DNA of 64,000 nucleotides, from assembly GCF_014645735.1 (NCBI RefSeq), contig NZ_BMMH01000007.1:62001-126000 (forward strand), in the 5' to 3' direction. Below, in pieces: positions 7,952-16,192 of the stretch. This stretch comes from Nocardia jinanensis. GTDB taxonomy: Bacteria; Actinomycetota; Actinomycetes; Mycobacteriales; Mycobacteriaceae. The first letter of the stretch is position 1, and each line of letters begins with the position of its first letter. The position numbers were made by a program, and so were the translations under genes. Under the pieces are notes generated by a model, which worked only from the letters and a program-made list of their open reading frames with translations, had not been told where the DNA came from and did not search any database.

Positions 7952-8521
7952 ATGGCCGCTTATGGGTCGGTCCGGGGGATTCTGTGTGGAGTGGGGGTTG
8001 TGCTGCTGGTCGCCGGGTGTGGTTCCGAAACCGAGGGGACGGCGTCTCCGGTGACCACGACGACCGGGTTGCCGATTGCGGCGGAGGCTCCGTCGTCGTT
8101 CGATCCGTGTACCGATATCCCGCAGGAAGTGCTGGCGTCGGAGGATCTGAGGCGGGGAGTGACGGACGCAAATGTCGACGGTTCGCGCGGGATCAAGTGG
8201 CGGGGGTGTAGTTACGTGGCTCCTGATAGTTATGCGGTAGGGATCACCACGACGAACCTGACTGTGGACGTGGTTCGGGCCAATGCGGACTACACCATCC
8301 AAGGCGAGTACACCGTCGATGGGCGGACCGCGCTGGCAGCGAACAGCGTTGACCACCCCGAGCCACGCAGGCGCTGCCTGTTCTACGTGGCGATGGAGGG
8401 CGGAAGCCTCGAACTGTCGATGAGCAATCCGTCGTCGAATGACAAGACCGGGCATCTGGATACCTGCGAGCTTGCACTCGGTCTGGCGGAGAAGGTCGTT
8501 CCGCTCATCCCGGATGCATGA
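7952..8521 (+). CDS. DUF3558-type lipoprotein 2
   Basis: 189-residue predicted lipoprotein with a signal peptide ending in VAGC (Cys23). Then come a Thr/Ser-rich linker and the DUF3558 pattern FDPCTDIPQEVL, GCSYV, and a closing CELA. ATG 7952 has GGGAGG a few bases upstream. It probably anchors to the outer face of the cytoplasmic membrane. Together with the preceding paralogue and the downstream PE/PPE-like and EspG genes it forms a recurring Nocardia cassette; a role as accessory to the secreted pair is inference. Confidence 0.85.
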   Translation: MAAYGSVRGILCGVGVVLLVAGCGSETEGTASPVTTTTGLPIAAEAPSSFDPCTDIPQEVLASEDLRRGVTDANVDGSRGIKWRGCSYVAPDSYAVGITTTNLTVDVVRANADYTIQGEYTVDGRTALAANSVDHPEPRRRCLFYVAMEGGSLELSMSNPSSNDKTGHLDTCELALGLAEKVVPLIPDA

Positions 8522-8567
8522 GCTGTGAAATCGGAGGCCGAATCGTTCGAAGCGAAGGAACGCGAAT

Positions 8568-9062
8568 GTGAGTGAGAATAGTCCACCGCGGCCACTGGAA
8601 GATCTGCTTACAGAGGCGCGGGAAGGTCGGCTGTCGGTGAACCTTGGCGCTGGATCATCGGATGTAATCCGAGTAAACGCCGAAGAGTTCGTGTATATAG
8701 TGCGTGACTGCGAAGGATTCAAGCTTCTCATCCGGGAATTGCAACGAATGGCGGAGGATATCGCCGATCGGGATAAATGGGATCTCGGAGAGGATAATCC
8801 GGATCTTCCTTCGGCGGCGACCATGGTCGGACGTTTCCGTTCCAAGGCCAAAGAATCTGAAGATTCCAATGATGTATTTGCGATCCTGGAGCAGCACTAC
8901 CGGATCGTCGAGGATATTCAGGAGTTGCACCGGGTGATCGCGCAGCGGTACATGGAGACCGATGAGACGTTCGCCGGTCGGTACAACGAGTTGATGGCCG
9001 GGGCGCCGCCGGTCGTGCCGTTGGCGATGCCGCCGGCGTTCCCGGTGAACCCGGGGCAGTAG
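8568..9062 (+). CDS. PE/WXG100-like partner of a type VII secretion substrate
   Basis: 164-residue, mostly helical, acidic protein without a signal peptide. It has two long helical stretches (about 20-60 and 95-135) around a KWDLGEDNPDLP turn, and a proline-rich tail ending FPVNPGQ. It sits directly upstream of the WEG-bearing PPE-like protein and two genes before EspG. This is the position taken by the smaller partner of secreted heterodimers, so I infer it pairs with the 9117 protein. GTG 8568 is preceded by GAAGGA. Confidence 0.6.
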   Translation: MSENSPPRPLEDLLTEAREGRLSVNLGAGSSDVIRVNAEEFVYIVRDCEGFKLLIRELQRMAEDIADRDKWDLGEDNPDLPSAATMVGRFRSKAKESEDSNDVFAILEQHYRIVEDIQELHRVIAQRYMETDETFAGRYNELMAGAPPVVPLAMPPAFPVNPGQ

Positions 9063-9116
9063 AAGATTCGTGGTGCGGCCGCGCAGTGCGTCAGTCGGTT
9101 CGGAACAGGGGGCACG

Positions 9117-10280
9117 ATGACCTTTCAGAACGAGAATCCGAAAATCGGTGATCCGGAGGAACCCAACGGGTTCTCTCACTCTCAGATCAACGGGGCGTTC
9201 GAACCGTTGGCGCCGGGTGATCACGGGATGGCCGCGTCGGACCAGTACGGACAGATCGCCGCGCAGTGGGAGAGTGGGGTGCAGGTGTTCGCGGCGCGGA
9301 TCCGCCGGTCCAGCGCGGCTGCCTGGGAGGGGCCGGCGGCGGAACAGTCGCGGCAGGCGATCGGCAACTACGCCACCCGGGCCGAGGACCTGGTTCCAGC
9401 CCTGAACGCGCTGGCTGTTCAGGTCTACGAGTCCGTGACGTCGATCATGCGTACCCAGAACAATCTGCCCGAGGTGATCGAGAAGCGTTGGGGCTTGGAT
9501 CCGAGGGAGTGGACCGTCCTCGGATTCGACAACGAGCGGACCGACAACGAGGAAGCGGCCCGGCAGGTCATGCGGGACTACTACGTGACCGGCTTCGTCC
9601 AGGCCGATACGAAGATCCCGGTCCTGCCCGTTCCGGTGAATCCGGCACAGCCCCTGCATCCCGATCTGCCCACCGGCGATCAGCCCGGACCGGGTGGTAT
9701 CTCCACCGAGCAGGGCGGCAACCCCAACGGCACTGATACCGGCGGACCGCAGGGCGAGAACCCCACCGGCGAGGAACCCGATGCGGAACAGCCGGGCGAT
9801 GATCCGGGCACCGAACAGCCGCAGGATCCGGGCACCGAGCAGCCCGGGGCGACGCCCGCGGAGACGGAACCAGCTACTACCGAGGGTCCGATATCCACGA
9901 CCCCCAGTACCACCACCGTACCGAGCACCACCTCGACCACTCCCGGGCCGGGCACTCCAGGTTCTCCGAGCGGTAGTCCGGTGACCTCCGGTGACCCCGG
10001 CCGTACTGTGCCCGGCACACCGAACACCACCGGAACTCCCGTGGCGGCGGCCCCTGGCGCCACCACGTCCGGTGCGGCGCGTAGCGGTATGCCGGGGATG
10101 ATGTCGCCGGGAGCGGGCGGCCGCGGTCAGCAGGGGGTGGACGACGACAAGCACGAGATCCCGGACTATCTGATCAATGCCGAGAACACCGACGAACTGC
10201 TCGGCGAGTTGCCGCCGACGATTCCCGGTGGAGTGCTGGGCGCCGATATACCGGCCGCGCAGCCATCGGAACGCGACTGA
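9117..10280 (+). CDS. PPE-like type VII secretion substrate with Pro/Thr-rich tail
   Basis: 387-residue protein with an N-terminal helical domain (about 1-160). This carries a W-x-G turn (AAWEGPAAEQ, near residue 68) between two amphipathic helices, as in PPE/WXG proteins. Residues about 175-330 form a low-complexity Pro/Gly/Thr/Glu-rich region (TEQP, TTSTTPGPGTPGSPS repeats), likely extended outside the cell. The C-terminus (about 340-387) regains acidic, more ordered sequence. Downstream EspG supports secretion through an ESX system encoded elsewhere. Function of the exported domain is unknown. Confidence 0.75.
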   Translation: MTFQNENPKIGDPEEPNGFSHSQINGAFEPLAPGDHGMAASDQYGQIAAQWESGVQVFAARIRRSSAAAWEGPAAEQSRQAIGNYATRAEDLVPALNALAVQVYESVTSIMRTQNNLPEVIEKRWGLDPREWTVLGFDNERTDNEEAARQVMRDYYVTGFVQADTKIPVLPVPVNPAQPLHPDLPTGDQPGPGGISTEQGGNPNGTDTGGPQGENPTGEEPDAEQPGDDPGTEQPQDPGTEQPGATPAETEPATTEGPISTTPSTTTVPSTTSTTPGPGTPGSPSGSPVTSGDPGRTVPGTPNTTGTPVAAAPGATTSGAARSGMPGMMSPGAGGRGQQGVDDDKHEIPDYLINAENTDELLGELPPTIPGGVLGADIPAAQPSERD

Positions 10281-10368
10281 TCGATCGTCTGCCCGCCCCG
10301 GGCACCGGCTGACGGCTACCGGCCGAGGCGCCGGCGGCCGTCACATAAGCGAGGAACAACCACCGACA

Positions 10369-11130
10369 ATGAGCACCTGGATCTGGGAGCCGGACGATTT
10401 CGCCGCGCTCTGGTATCGCGACGGGATCGACCGGTTCCCCCGCCCGCTGCGCTATCTGAGCCGCTACAAGACCCGGAACCCGTTCGAGGCCCATGCGGCG
10501 GCCGTCCGCGCGCAGTACGGCCGGGACGAGCGCGAACTGATCCGGCGAGCCCTGCACACCGTGTCCGACGGTGATTTGCGGATCGAGATTCTGGGTGCCT
10601 CAACCGCGACCACCAGAGGCCGGATGCGTGAGTACCGGGTAGTCGGCGCGCGCACCGCTCACTACGGGGCGGTACTGGCGCAGTCGGTAATCGACGGTGT
10701 CGACGGTTCGATCCACGCTCAGCTGTTCGCCGCCGAACAACTGCCGAAACGTCTTGCCGGCCTGGTGCCGCGGTGCGATCCCGGCCGGGAAGCGGCGGGT
10801 ACGTTCCATATCGACGATCTTGCGCCCAGCCGGGAAAAGCAGCAATCCTTCCGGCGCGGTCCCGGGGAACAGTACCGCCGTCTCGCGCAGCGGCCGGCGG
10901 ACGGCGGTGGTGTCGCGGGCCTGCGGGTCGGGTCGATTCTGGATCGCCCCGAAGCCTGGTACCGAACCCAGTGGTACGACATCACCGGCGATGGACGCTA
11001 CCTGGAGAAACGGACGCGCGAGCATGTCACGGTCCGGCCGGGCAGCGCCGCTGACCTCGCGGGTGGGTTCGCCGACTGGATCGACCGCGCACAGCGCCGA
11101 CTGCGCGAGGACGAACCGGATACCTGGTAG
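10369..11130 (+). CDS. ESX secretion-associated protein EspG family
   Basis: 253-residue cytoplasmic chaperone that in ESX systems binds PE-PPE pairs and targets them for export. WIWEPDDFAALWYRDGIDRFPRPL at the N-terminus, DLRIEILGAS in the middle and the YRVVGARTAHYGAVLAQS strand match EspG proteins of Nocardia. ATG 10369 fits the family start. It follows the PPE-like gene by 88 bases, giving the order lipoprotein-lipoprotein-PE-like-PPE-like-EspG. No ESX core genes (EccB-E, MycP) are present, so this is an orphan substrate cassette. Confidence 0.82.
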   Translation: MSTWIWEPDDFAALWYRDGIDRFPRPLRYLSRYKTRNPFEAHAAAVRAQYGRDERELIRRALHTVSDGDLRIEILGASTATTRGRMREYRVVGARTAHYGAVLAQSVIDGVDGSIHAQLFAAEQLPKRLAGLVPRCDPGREAAGTFHIDDLAPSREKQQSFRRGPGEQYRRLAQRPADGGGVAGLRVGSILDRPEAWYRTQWYDITGDGRYLEKRTREHVTVRPGSAADLAGGFADWIDRAQRRLREDEPDTW

Positions 11131-11211
11131 CACGGTCCGTGGTGGCCCGGTGCTCGCGGCAGCGTCGGTGAACCTGTGCGGGCGGCAGGATCCGGTGCCG
11201 TCGGGTTGCCG

Positions 11212-11406
11212 CTATTCATCGAGATACCGTGCGATATCGGTGAGGGAGGGCGCCTCGTACAGCGGTTCGCCGTCCACGGCGTCCAGCAGCAACCATCCGG
11301 CCGCTGTGCCCAGTTCGCGGACGAGCCGGTAACCGCGGGTTCCGGCGTGAGCGGCGAGCATATCGAACGGTGCGAGGTGATCGTTGCGTTCCGGAGGTCC
11401 GTTCAT
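11212..11406 (-). CDS. Small hypothetical protein of an XRE/DUF397 neighbourhood
   Basis: 64-residue protein (starts MNGPPERNDHLAPFDMLAAH, ends LTDIARYLDE) with balanced composition and a central GTAAGWLLLDAVDGEPLYEA segment that suggests a small beta-sheet fold. Its ATG overlaps the TGA of the upstream 49-residue gene (ATGA at 11403-11406). No family recognised. Such small genes commonly lie beside XRE/DUF397 pairs in Nocardia and Streptomyces. Confidence 0.6.
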   Translation of the reverse strand: MNGPPERNDHLAPFDMLAAHAGTRGYRLVRELGTAAGWLLLDAVDGEPLYEAPSLTDIARYLDE

Positions 11407-11552
11407 CGTGTCTTCCCGGTTTCCTGCGGCGGCCACCGGCGCAGCGCGTTCGACACCCGGACGAGGGTGGCGATATCGGCAGTGGGTAGCCAATTTCTCC
11501 TCCCGGGAATGGGATTCGCACCGGGAATGCGATGTGGCAAATTCTCTTTCAT
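11403..11552 (-). CDS. Small hypothetical protein (49 residues)
   Basis: Starts at ATG 11552 and reads MKENLPHRIPGANPIPGRRN, then WLPTADIATLVRVSNALRRW, ending QETGKTR. It overlaps the next gene by ATGA, which supports real translation. The TADIATLVRVSNALRRW part is likely one amphipathic helix. Function unknown; neighbour of an XRE regulator. Confidence 0.5.
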   Translation of the reverse strand: MKENLPHRIPGANPIPGRRNWLPTADIATLVRVSNALRRWPPQETGKTR

Positions 11553-11578
11553 GAGCGAATACCCTTCATCCGGGCGAA

Positions 11579-11773
11579 TCAGTAGCCTGAGAATTCCCGA
11601 TCGCCGGGAATCATTCTTCGTTCCTCGACCAGGCGCGCCCTGGCTTGTCTTTTGATCGGGCACGCCACCGTGGGGCACTCGATATGAGTCTGCATCACCT
11701 GATGGGCGTGCTGGACGGTCATCACTGGTACAGGCCGGTGATCGGTCACCGGTAGTCCGAACAGCATGGTCAC
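11579..11773 (-). CDS. Small hypothetical protein with paired cysteines
   Basis: 64-residue protein from ATG 11773 (MTMLFGLPVTDHRPVPVM, ending GDREFSGY). The HIECPTVACPIKRQARARL segment has two Cys five residues apart, possibly a metal or redox site. It is the first gene of the reverse-strand set that continues with the 49- and 64-residue genes, and is divergent from the XRE gene. The set and the XRE/DUF397 pair share the promoter region 11774-12057. Confidence 0.5.
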   Translation of the reverse strand: MTMLFGLPVTDHRPVPVMTVQHAHQVMQTHIECPTVACPIKRQARARLVEERRMIPGDREFSGY

Positions 11774-12057
11774 CTCGCAACGTCGGGGACGGTCTGGCCC
11801 GCGCCGGCCCGGTGGGCGCTGCGCGGTGGTATCGGTTTCGCCGAGCCGGTTCGGATGATGTGGAATATTCCGCCACGGAATTTTCCATGTCTTCGTCGGC
11901 GTATTCAGTCAATCATCCTCTTTCCCGGTTGGGAATCGATACGTAAGATTCAGTCGCACAATGGAATTGCTCCGGTTGGATCGGTAATTCCAGACTGTTC
12001 GACCGTTCCATTCGAGATGGAATAACCGCTAGTAACACCAACGAAGGGGAGGTCTCT

Positions 12058-12951
12058 GTGTCGACCGAATCGAATGCCGCAACCCCACCGACTTTGCCTC
12101 GTCGGGTACTGGGCCGCCGTCTGCGCGAACTGCGTGAAGTGGCGGGGATGAGCCGCGCGAACGCGGCCCGCCGGTGCGAGATGGGTGCGCAAACGTTGTG
12201 GCGCTTGGAGTCCGGGCGCAACAGCGAGACCAAGAAGATGGTGGTCAACGCGCTGTGCGATACGTACGGAGCGAGCGTTGAGGACCGCCGCGAACTGCTG
12301 TGGCTGGTTGAGGAATCTCGCAAGGACGGGTGGTGGCAGTCGTACGCTGATGCGATGGTGCCGGAAGTCGAAATGTACTTTGGGCTCGAACAAGCGGCGT
12401 GTGAGGTTTTCTCCTGGCAGACAGCAACTTTGCCGGGGCTTCTCCAAAGTTCAGATTACCGCCGTGCGCTGTGGGAAGTTGCGAAGTCTCTCGGGAAGCC
12501 GGTCGATCTCGACCGCGAGGTCAGCCTGCTGCAACGACGTCAAGAGCGGCTGCAGGACATGTCCGGTTTCACATTGGGCGTCGCTCTGAGCGAGTCTGTG
12601 CTTCGGCACCCCACAGGTGGTGTGGAGACCATGGCGCACCAGTTGGATCATCTTGTCGAAATGTCCGCACTGCCGAACATTTCGCTGCGAGTAGTGCCTT
12701 TTCTTACCCCGGACCACCTCGGCTTGACAGCGAAGGACTTCATCTACTTGGCGTTCCCCGACCATCTGAATCCGGTACTGACGGAGCCGCCGGTGGTCTA
12801 CGTCGAAGGTTTCAGCGGGGCGTTGTACCTGGACAAGCAGAGTGAGGTCGCTCAGTATCAGGCAGCTCGTCGTTCCATTCTGCAAGTAGCATTGGACGAG
12901 CGAGACACACAGCGCCTTATCGAGGCGACGGCGAGGGAGTATCGGGCATGA
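12058..12951 (+). CDS. XRE-family regulator with DUF5753 domain
   Basis: 297-residue protein. An N-terminal helix-turn-helix lies at about 18-60 (RRLRELREVAGMSRANAARR, then CEMGAQTLWRLESGR), followed by a DUF5753 ligand-like domain (about 105-285; WQTATLPGLLQSSDYRRAL, ISLRVVPF). These regulators are paired with DUF397 proteins throughout Actinobacteria. GTG 12058 is preceded by GAAGGGGAGG. Its stop overlaps the DUF397 start (ATGA). It could act like a toxin/antitoxin-type or developmental regulatory pair; the target is unknown, probably its own promoter. Confidence 0.9.
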   Translation: MSTESNAATPPTLPRRVLGRRLRELREVAGMSRANAARRCEMGAQTLWRLESGRNSETKKMVVNALCDTYGASVEDRRELLWLVEESRKDGWWQSYADAMVPEVEMYFGLEQAACEVFSWQTATLPGLLQSSDYRRALWEVAKSLGKPVDLDREVSLLQRRQERLQDMSGFTLGVALSESVLRHPTGGVETMAHQLDHLVEMSALPNISLRVVPFLTPDHLGLTAKDFIYLAFPDHLNPVLTEPPVVYVEGFSGALYLDKQSEVAQYQAARRSILQVALDERDTQRLIEATAREYRA

Positions 12952-13157
12952 GCATTGACCTAACTGGCGCAGCCTGGTTCAAAAGCACCCGTAGTGCCAG
13001 CGGCAGGGAGTGCGTCGAGGTGGCCCACCTGCGCAGTGGGCTGGTGGGTGTGCGAGATTCCAAGAACCCCACCGGCCCGGCCCTGGTTTTCGGTCCGGGG
13101 GAGTGGGACGCCTTCACCGCCGGTCTGTGCGCGGGCGGACCCAGGCCGGCGGACTGA
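12948..13157 (+). CDS. DUF397 protein
   Basis: 69-residue DUF397 protein: AAWFKSTRSASGRECVEVAHL, VGVRDSKNPTGPALVFGPGEWDAFTAGL. These residues are the family signature. ATG 12948 overlaps the XRE stop. DUF397 proteins are thought to work with the linked XRE regulator. A decayed relative is seen at about 15990-16115. Confidence 0.92.
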   Translation: MSIDLTGAAWFKSTRSASGRECVEVAHLRSGLVGVRDSKNPTGPALVFGPGEWDAFTAGLCAGGPRPAD

Positions 13158-13179
13158 GTGCTCAGGGATATCCGGACGT

Positions 13180-13219
13180 ACCGACCACACTCCCGGCGCT
13201 CGGCTGGAGTGTGGTCGGT
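13180..13219. terminator. Strong hairpin between convergent genes
   Basis: A perfect 14-bp stem, ACCGACCACACTCC paired with GGAGTGTGGTCGGT, with a 12-nt loop, followed by TTCTGG. It lies just after the DUF397 gene and before the end of the reverse-strand lipoprotein gene, so it can serve both strands. Confidence 0.75.
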
Positions 13220-13259
13220 TCTGGATCATGTCGGCTGGTTCGCCCCGAAGGGACTGGAT

Positions 13260-13928
13260 TCAATTCGAGGCGAGCACGGCACCAAGGTCAGCGGCCAACG
13301 CCTCCGCAATGGCACGAGCTCCCGGCTCTACCTCCGAACGTCCTGCCCGAGGGCCGCTGATACCTTCCCGGTCGGACATGTTCGAACCGAAAACGGCCGC
13401 GCTGACGAAAACATTGCTCTTCCGGAAGGCGTTCAAGGCGGTGTCGTCCGGAGCACCCCAGGATACGAAGGATTCATCCCCGAGACCAGTTGCCGCACTG
13501 CCCTTTGTATCGTCGAGAGCGCGATCGAAATGCCGCTCCGTGGCCTCGACCGCATCATCGCCCAGCCTCAATGAGAACGACAGGGTGATGGTCCGGTGAA
13601 GGGGTTCCCCGGCCGACCAGGGTTCGACCCTCTGATATTCGGCGGTGCACACTTTGACAGGCTTTTCCGGGCTGGACAGGCCCGAGCTCTCATCTTCGAA
13701 CTCCACCGCGTCGCTGAACAGTGCGCCGGTGTAGGCGCGGATGGCACTCATCGCCGGCGCGGCCACCTGAGCGCAGGAATCCGTCAGCCCGCCGAACATC
13801 GGCTCCGCTCCGGCCTGTCCGGCCTCCTCGACACCGCATCCCGTCACAGCCCCGAGAACCAACAACGCACTCACCGTCGACGATCGGAGCCCTCGGACAC
13901 GATCCTGCGTCCGCCGCCAGTGCTTCAT
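13260..13928 (-). CDS. Lipoprotein of a type VII-substrate cassette
   Basis: 222-residue predicted lipoprotein. The signal peptide has basic residues, then STVSALLVLGAVTGC with Cys31 as the lipidation site. The mature region has paired Cys (SCAQVA, KVCTAEYQ) and resembles small Nocardia lipoproteins linked to ESX substrates. ATG 13928 overlaps the stop of the upstream WXG-type gene (ATGA), which fixes the start. It is the last gene of a four-gene reverse operon (15743 to 13260). Role unknown. Confidence 0.75.
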   Translation of the reverse strand: MKHWRRTQDRVRGLRSSTVSALLVLGAVTGCGVEEAGQAGAEPMFGGLTDSCAQVAAPAMSAIRAYTGALFSDAVEFEDESSGLSSPEKPVKVCTAEYQRVEPWSAGEPLHRTITLSFSLRLGDDAVEATERHFDRALDDTKGSAATGLGDESFVSWGAPDDTALNAFRKSNVFVSAAVFGSNMSDREGISGPRAGRSEVEPGARAIAEALAADLGAVLASN

Positions 13929-14725
13929 CCCTCGACTCCATCCTGCTTCCAACCGTCGTCCTGGTTGTCGTACTCGTGAGACTCGGTGGTAGGCCAGGCA
14001 CTCTTGCCATCGGAGTTCGTCGGCAAACCCGCAGGATTCTTGATCATGTTCTCGAGGTGCTTGGTCGCGAGATAAACCTTCGTTTCATTCTCGACGAATC
14101 CGGTGATCGCCTCGACTATCAGTTCGACACCCGCCACGATCGCCGCGTTCATATTGTTCACGACCCAGAGCAGTGCGCCGCCACCGGTGGCGGCCGATTC
14201 GCCCAGAGCCACACCCACTTCGGCCACAATCGTTCCCAGTTTGTTGACGATCGCGGTGTAGAGGGCCCGGCCGTCCTCCGCGATGGCAACGAGTTCGTCG
14301 TGAATACTGTTGCACAGCCCCTTGAGGGCGTCGACCGCCGCCAGCTGGGCTGTTCTCGACGCGGTGTAGGCCTTGTACGCGCTGCCGTCCCAGTTACCAT
14401 CCATATTGAATTCGACTCGGGTCAGACGGCCGGACACACCGCCGACCTGGGCGCCGAGAGCCTGCCACTGCGCCGCGTAGTCTACGAACAGCCAGGGGGC
14501 GAACATGCCTGCGACCGCCTGGTCCAGCTTGTCGAAGAGCTCCGCCAGCTTCTCCTGCATATCGTCACGCGTACCGGTGAGCAATAGGTAGGATGCGAAG
14601 CTGAGCACTTTGAGCTTGTCGAACTCATCGTTGATGCGGTCCGGCAGCGTCTTCACCTCGTCCACCTTCTCGGTGAAAAGGTCGCGGAGTTCGGCCAGTT
14701 TCTCCTGGGTCAGGTCATCACTCAT
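13925..14725 (-). CDS. WXG100-like, putative type VII-secreted protein
   Basis: 266-residue protein. It begins with helical MSDDLTQEKLAELRDLFTEK, has a WNxDG-like turn (GNWDGSAYKAYTASRTAQL, about 125-143) between helices, and then a hydrophobic helical stretch (GGGALLWVVNNMNAAIVAGVELIV, spelled here in part, about 185-215). The W-x-G turn and the small helical partner upstream suggest an ESX-exported or membrane-active effector. A toxin role is possible but not shown. The start is set by the ATGA overlap with the upstream gene; longer frames upstream are that gene's shadow. Confidence 0.65.
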   Translation of the reverse strand: MSDDLTQEKLAELRDLFTEKVDEVKTLPDRINDEFDKLKVLSFASYLLLTGTRDDMQEKLAELFDKLDQAVAGMFAPWLFVDYAAQWQALGAQVGGVSGRLTRVEFNMDGNWDGSAYKAYTASRTAQLAAVDALKGLCNSIHDELVAIAEDGRALYTAIVNKLGTIVAEVGVALGESAATGGGALLWVVNNMNAAIVAGVELIVEAITGFVENETKVYLATKHLENMIKNPAGLPTNSDGKSAWPTTESHEYDNQDDGWKQDGVEG

Positions 14726-15054
14726 CAGATCTGAAAGCCCATATCGCCGGCGACCTGGTTCAGCGCCTGCTCGTTCGCCTGCTCCTGCATACCGAAGCTC
14801 ACTACTGTGGCGTGCAGTGCGTTTCCGACCTGCTCGGCCGAGACAGCGCCCTCGTTCAGCCGATCCTGGATGAAGGCAGCGGCTTGGCTGTATGCGTTCC
14901 AGGCTCCGACGAACAGGGGACCGAATTCCACTGCGCTGAACTTGAGGTCTTCGACCGCTCCGGCTGCTTTCCTCAGTTCGGGGGCAGCCTCGTTCAGCCA
15001 TCCCTTGGATGCCGATTCGAGAAGATTCAGATCTGCTTTCAGTTCACGAGGCAT
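14725..15054 (-). CDS. WXG100-like small helical protein
   Basis: 109-residue protein (MPRELKADLNLLESASKGWL, then EVGNALHATVV-like helix, ending AGDMGFQI). Size and two-helix layout fit WXG100-type ESX partners, although the central W-x-G turn is replaced by GAWNAYSQ. It overlaps its neighbours on both sides by ATGA, so it is tightly coupled to the larger substrate gene that follows and is likely its secretion partner. Confidence 0.65.
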   Translation of the reverse strand: MPRELKADLNLLESASKGWLNEAAPELRKAAGAVEDLKFSAVEFGPLFVGAWNAYSQAAAFIQDRLNEGAVSAEQVGNALHATVVSFGMQEQANEQALNQVAGDMGFQI

Positions 15055-15743
15055 CAGATTTCGTTCTCCTGTAGATATTTCTCGTGCCGTACGATGCGGG
15101 CGGCGAGTTCCCGGTCGGACTCCTGGTCGAGGAAGATGTCTTTCACTTTTTCCGGCTTCCTGGCCCTGATCTGCGCGCAGCAAACGACGATGTCTTGCGA
15201 AATGTATTTCTGGTCGGTGCGGGCGGCCCAGTCCGGATCCACGGCGACCGAGATCAACCTCGAGCGCGTGGCCACCACTGTGATTCCCGGTTCGTCGTAC
15301 TGGTTGTATCCCGGCCCGTGCACTGTATGTGGCTTCTGCGTGAACAGCTCGTCGTACAGCTTGAGGTATTCCTCATAGGTACGGGTCCGCAGAAGGAGTG
15401 GAGTTACCTCGCGGAGGATAGGGATAGTCGCGGGTGGAATCGTTCCGGACTCGATCAGGCGAGCAGCCAGCTCCTGAACTGCGTAGTGGTAGGCGTCCAT
15501 AATCGACTGTCCGTATTGGCTCGGTGCGAAACTGTCCTTCCATGCACGCTTCAACGTGACTGCGGTGGGCAAGCGGTCGAGCCCGCATTCGACTTCGATG
15601 AGTGTGGACTGGCGGGTGACCGGCTCGGGGCTCGTGTGCGCTTCGCCCCAGCCTTCCCAAGGTGGTCTTTCTCGGGGTTTCCACGGGTCGTAACTCTCGT
15701 CGTCATCTCCGTACAGCGAGTATTTTGAAGCCAAACCGGTCAC
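15054..15743 (-). CDS. Hypothetical protein, possibly YbaB/EbfC-like
   Basis: 229-residue protein, first gene of the reverse four-gene cassette; its stop overlaps the next ATG. The TLIEVECGLDRLPTAVTL strand pair followed by a long helix (AYHYAVQELAARLI) resembles the YbaB-like proteins often found in actinobacterial type VII cassettes, but the match is weak. The frame continues upstream into arginine-rich noise. I chose GTG 15743 (VTGLASKYSLYGDDDE), where sensible sequence starts, although the GAAAGG segment is very close to it. The true start may differ. Confidence 0.55.
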   Translation of the reverse strand: MTGLASKYSLYGDDDESYDPWKPRERPPWEGWGEAHTSPEPVTRQSTLIEVECGLDRLPTAVTLKRAWKDSFAPSQYGQSIMDAYHYAVQELAARLIESGTIPPATIPILREVTPLLLRTRTYEEYLKLYDELFTQKPHTVHGPGYNQYDEPGITVVATRSRLISVAVDPDWAARTDQKYISQDIVVCCAQIRARKPEKVKDIFLDQESDRELAARIVRHEKYLQENEI

Positions 15744-15989
15744 CCTTTCGAATCTGCTCTGGGGCAGTGGTTGTCGCGGGCAACGACGAACTGAACGGAG
15801 TCTCCTCATACCGGAGAATTGCGGTAGTGGCAGAGTCCCGTCCCGCGCCCACCCCCGAGAACATCTGTCCCTCGGTCCCTCCCAGACGGTTCCCAGCGTC
15901 CAGCGTGTCAACTTATATCGCACCGGCTGCATCACGCAACAGTTTGCGTCCGGAAGGGCGCTGTACGACAGACGCCATCGGCATCTGTG

Positions 15990-16115
15990 CCCATAGGCGC
16001 AGGGCGCTCCCGTTTCAGGGCTTGCCCCTGGTTTTCGGTCAGGAAGTGGGATGCCTTCACGCTGAGGTGCGCATCGGCGGATTCGAGTAGCCACGGCGAA
16101 CGCTGAACAGTAACC
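15990..16115 (+). pseudogene. DUF397 gene remnant
   Basis: Forward-strand codons for LPLVFGQE followed, after a one-base shift, by WDAFTLRCASADS match the C-terminal signature LVFGPGEWDAFTAGL of the intact DUF397 gene at 12948. The upstream half is not recognisable and no XRE gene precedes it. This is probably what remains of a second DUF397 module. The rest of the 15744-16192 gap holds no supported gene. Confidence 0.5.
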
Positions 16116-16137
16116 GCGGCATGGAAATACCGCGGTT
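16112..16137. terminator. Palindromic hairpin
   Basis: AACCGCGG and CCGCGGTT form a perfect 8-bp stem around a 10-nt loop. It lies after the stop of the hydrolase gene (reverse strand, ends at 16193). It may be that gene's terminator, or an operator in the promoter region of the 15743 cassette. Confidence 0.4.
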
Positions 16138-16192
16138 GCTGCCCGAGAGCGTGACGGGCGGACCCGCCGCCGGCCGTTTCCGAACCGGAGTT

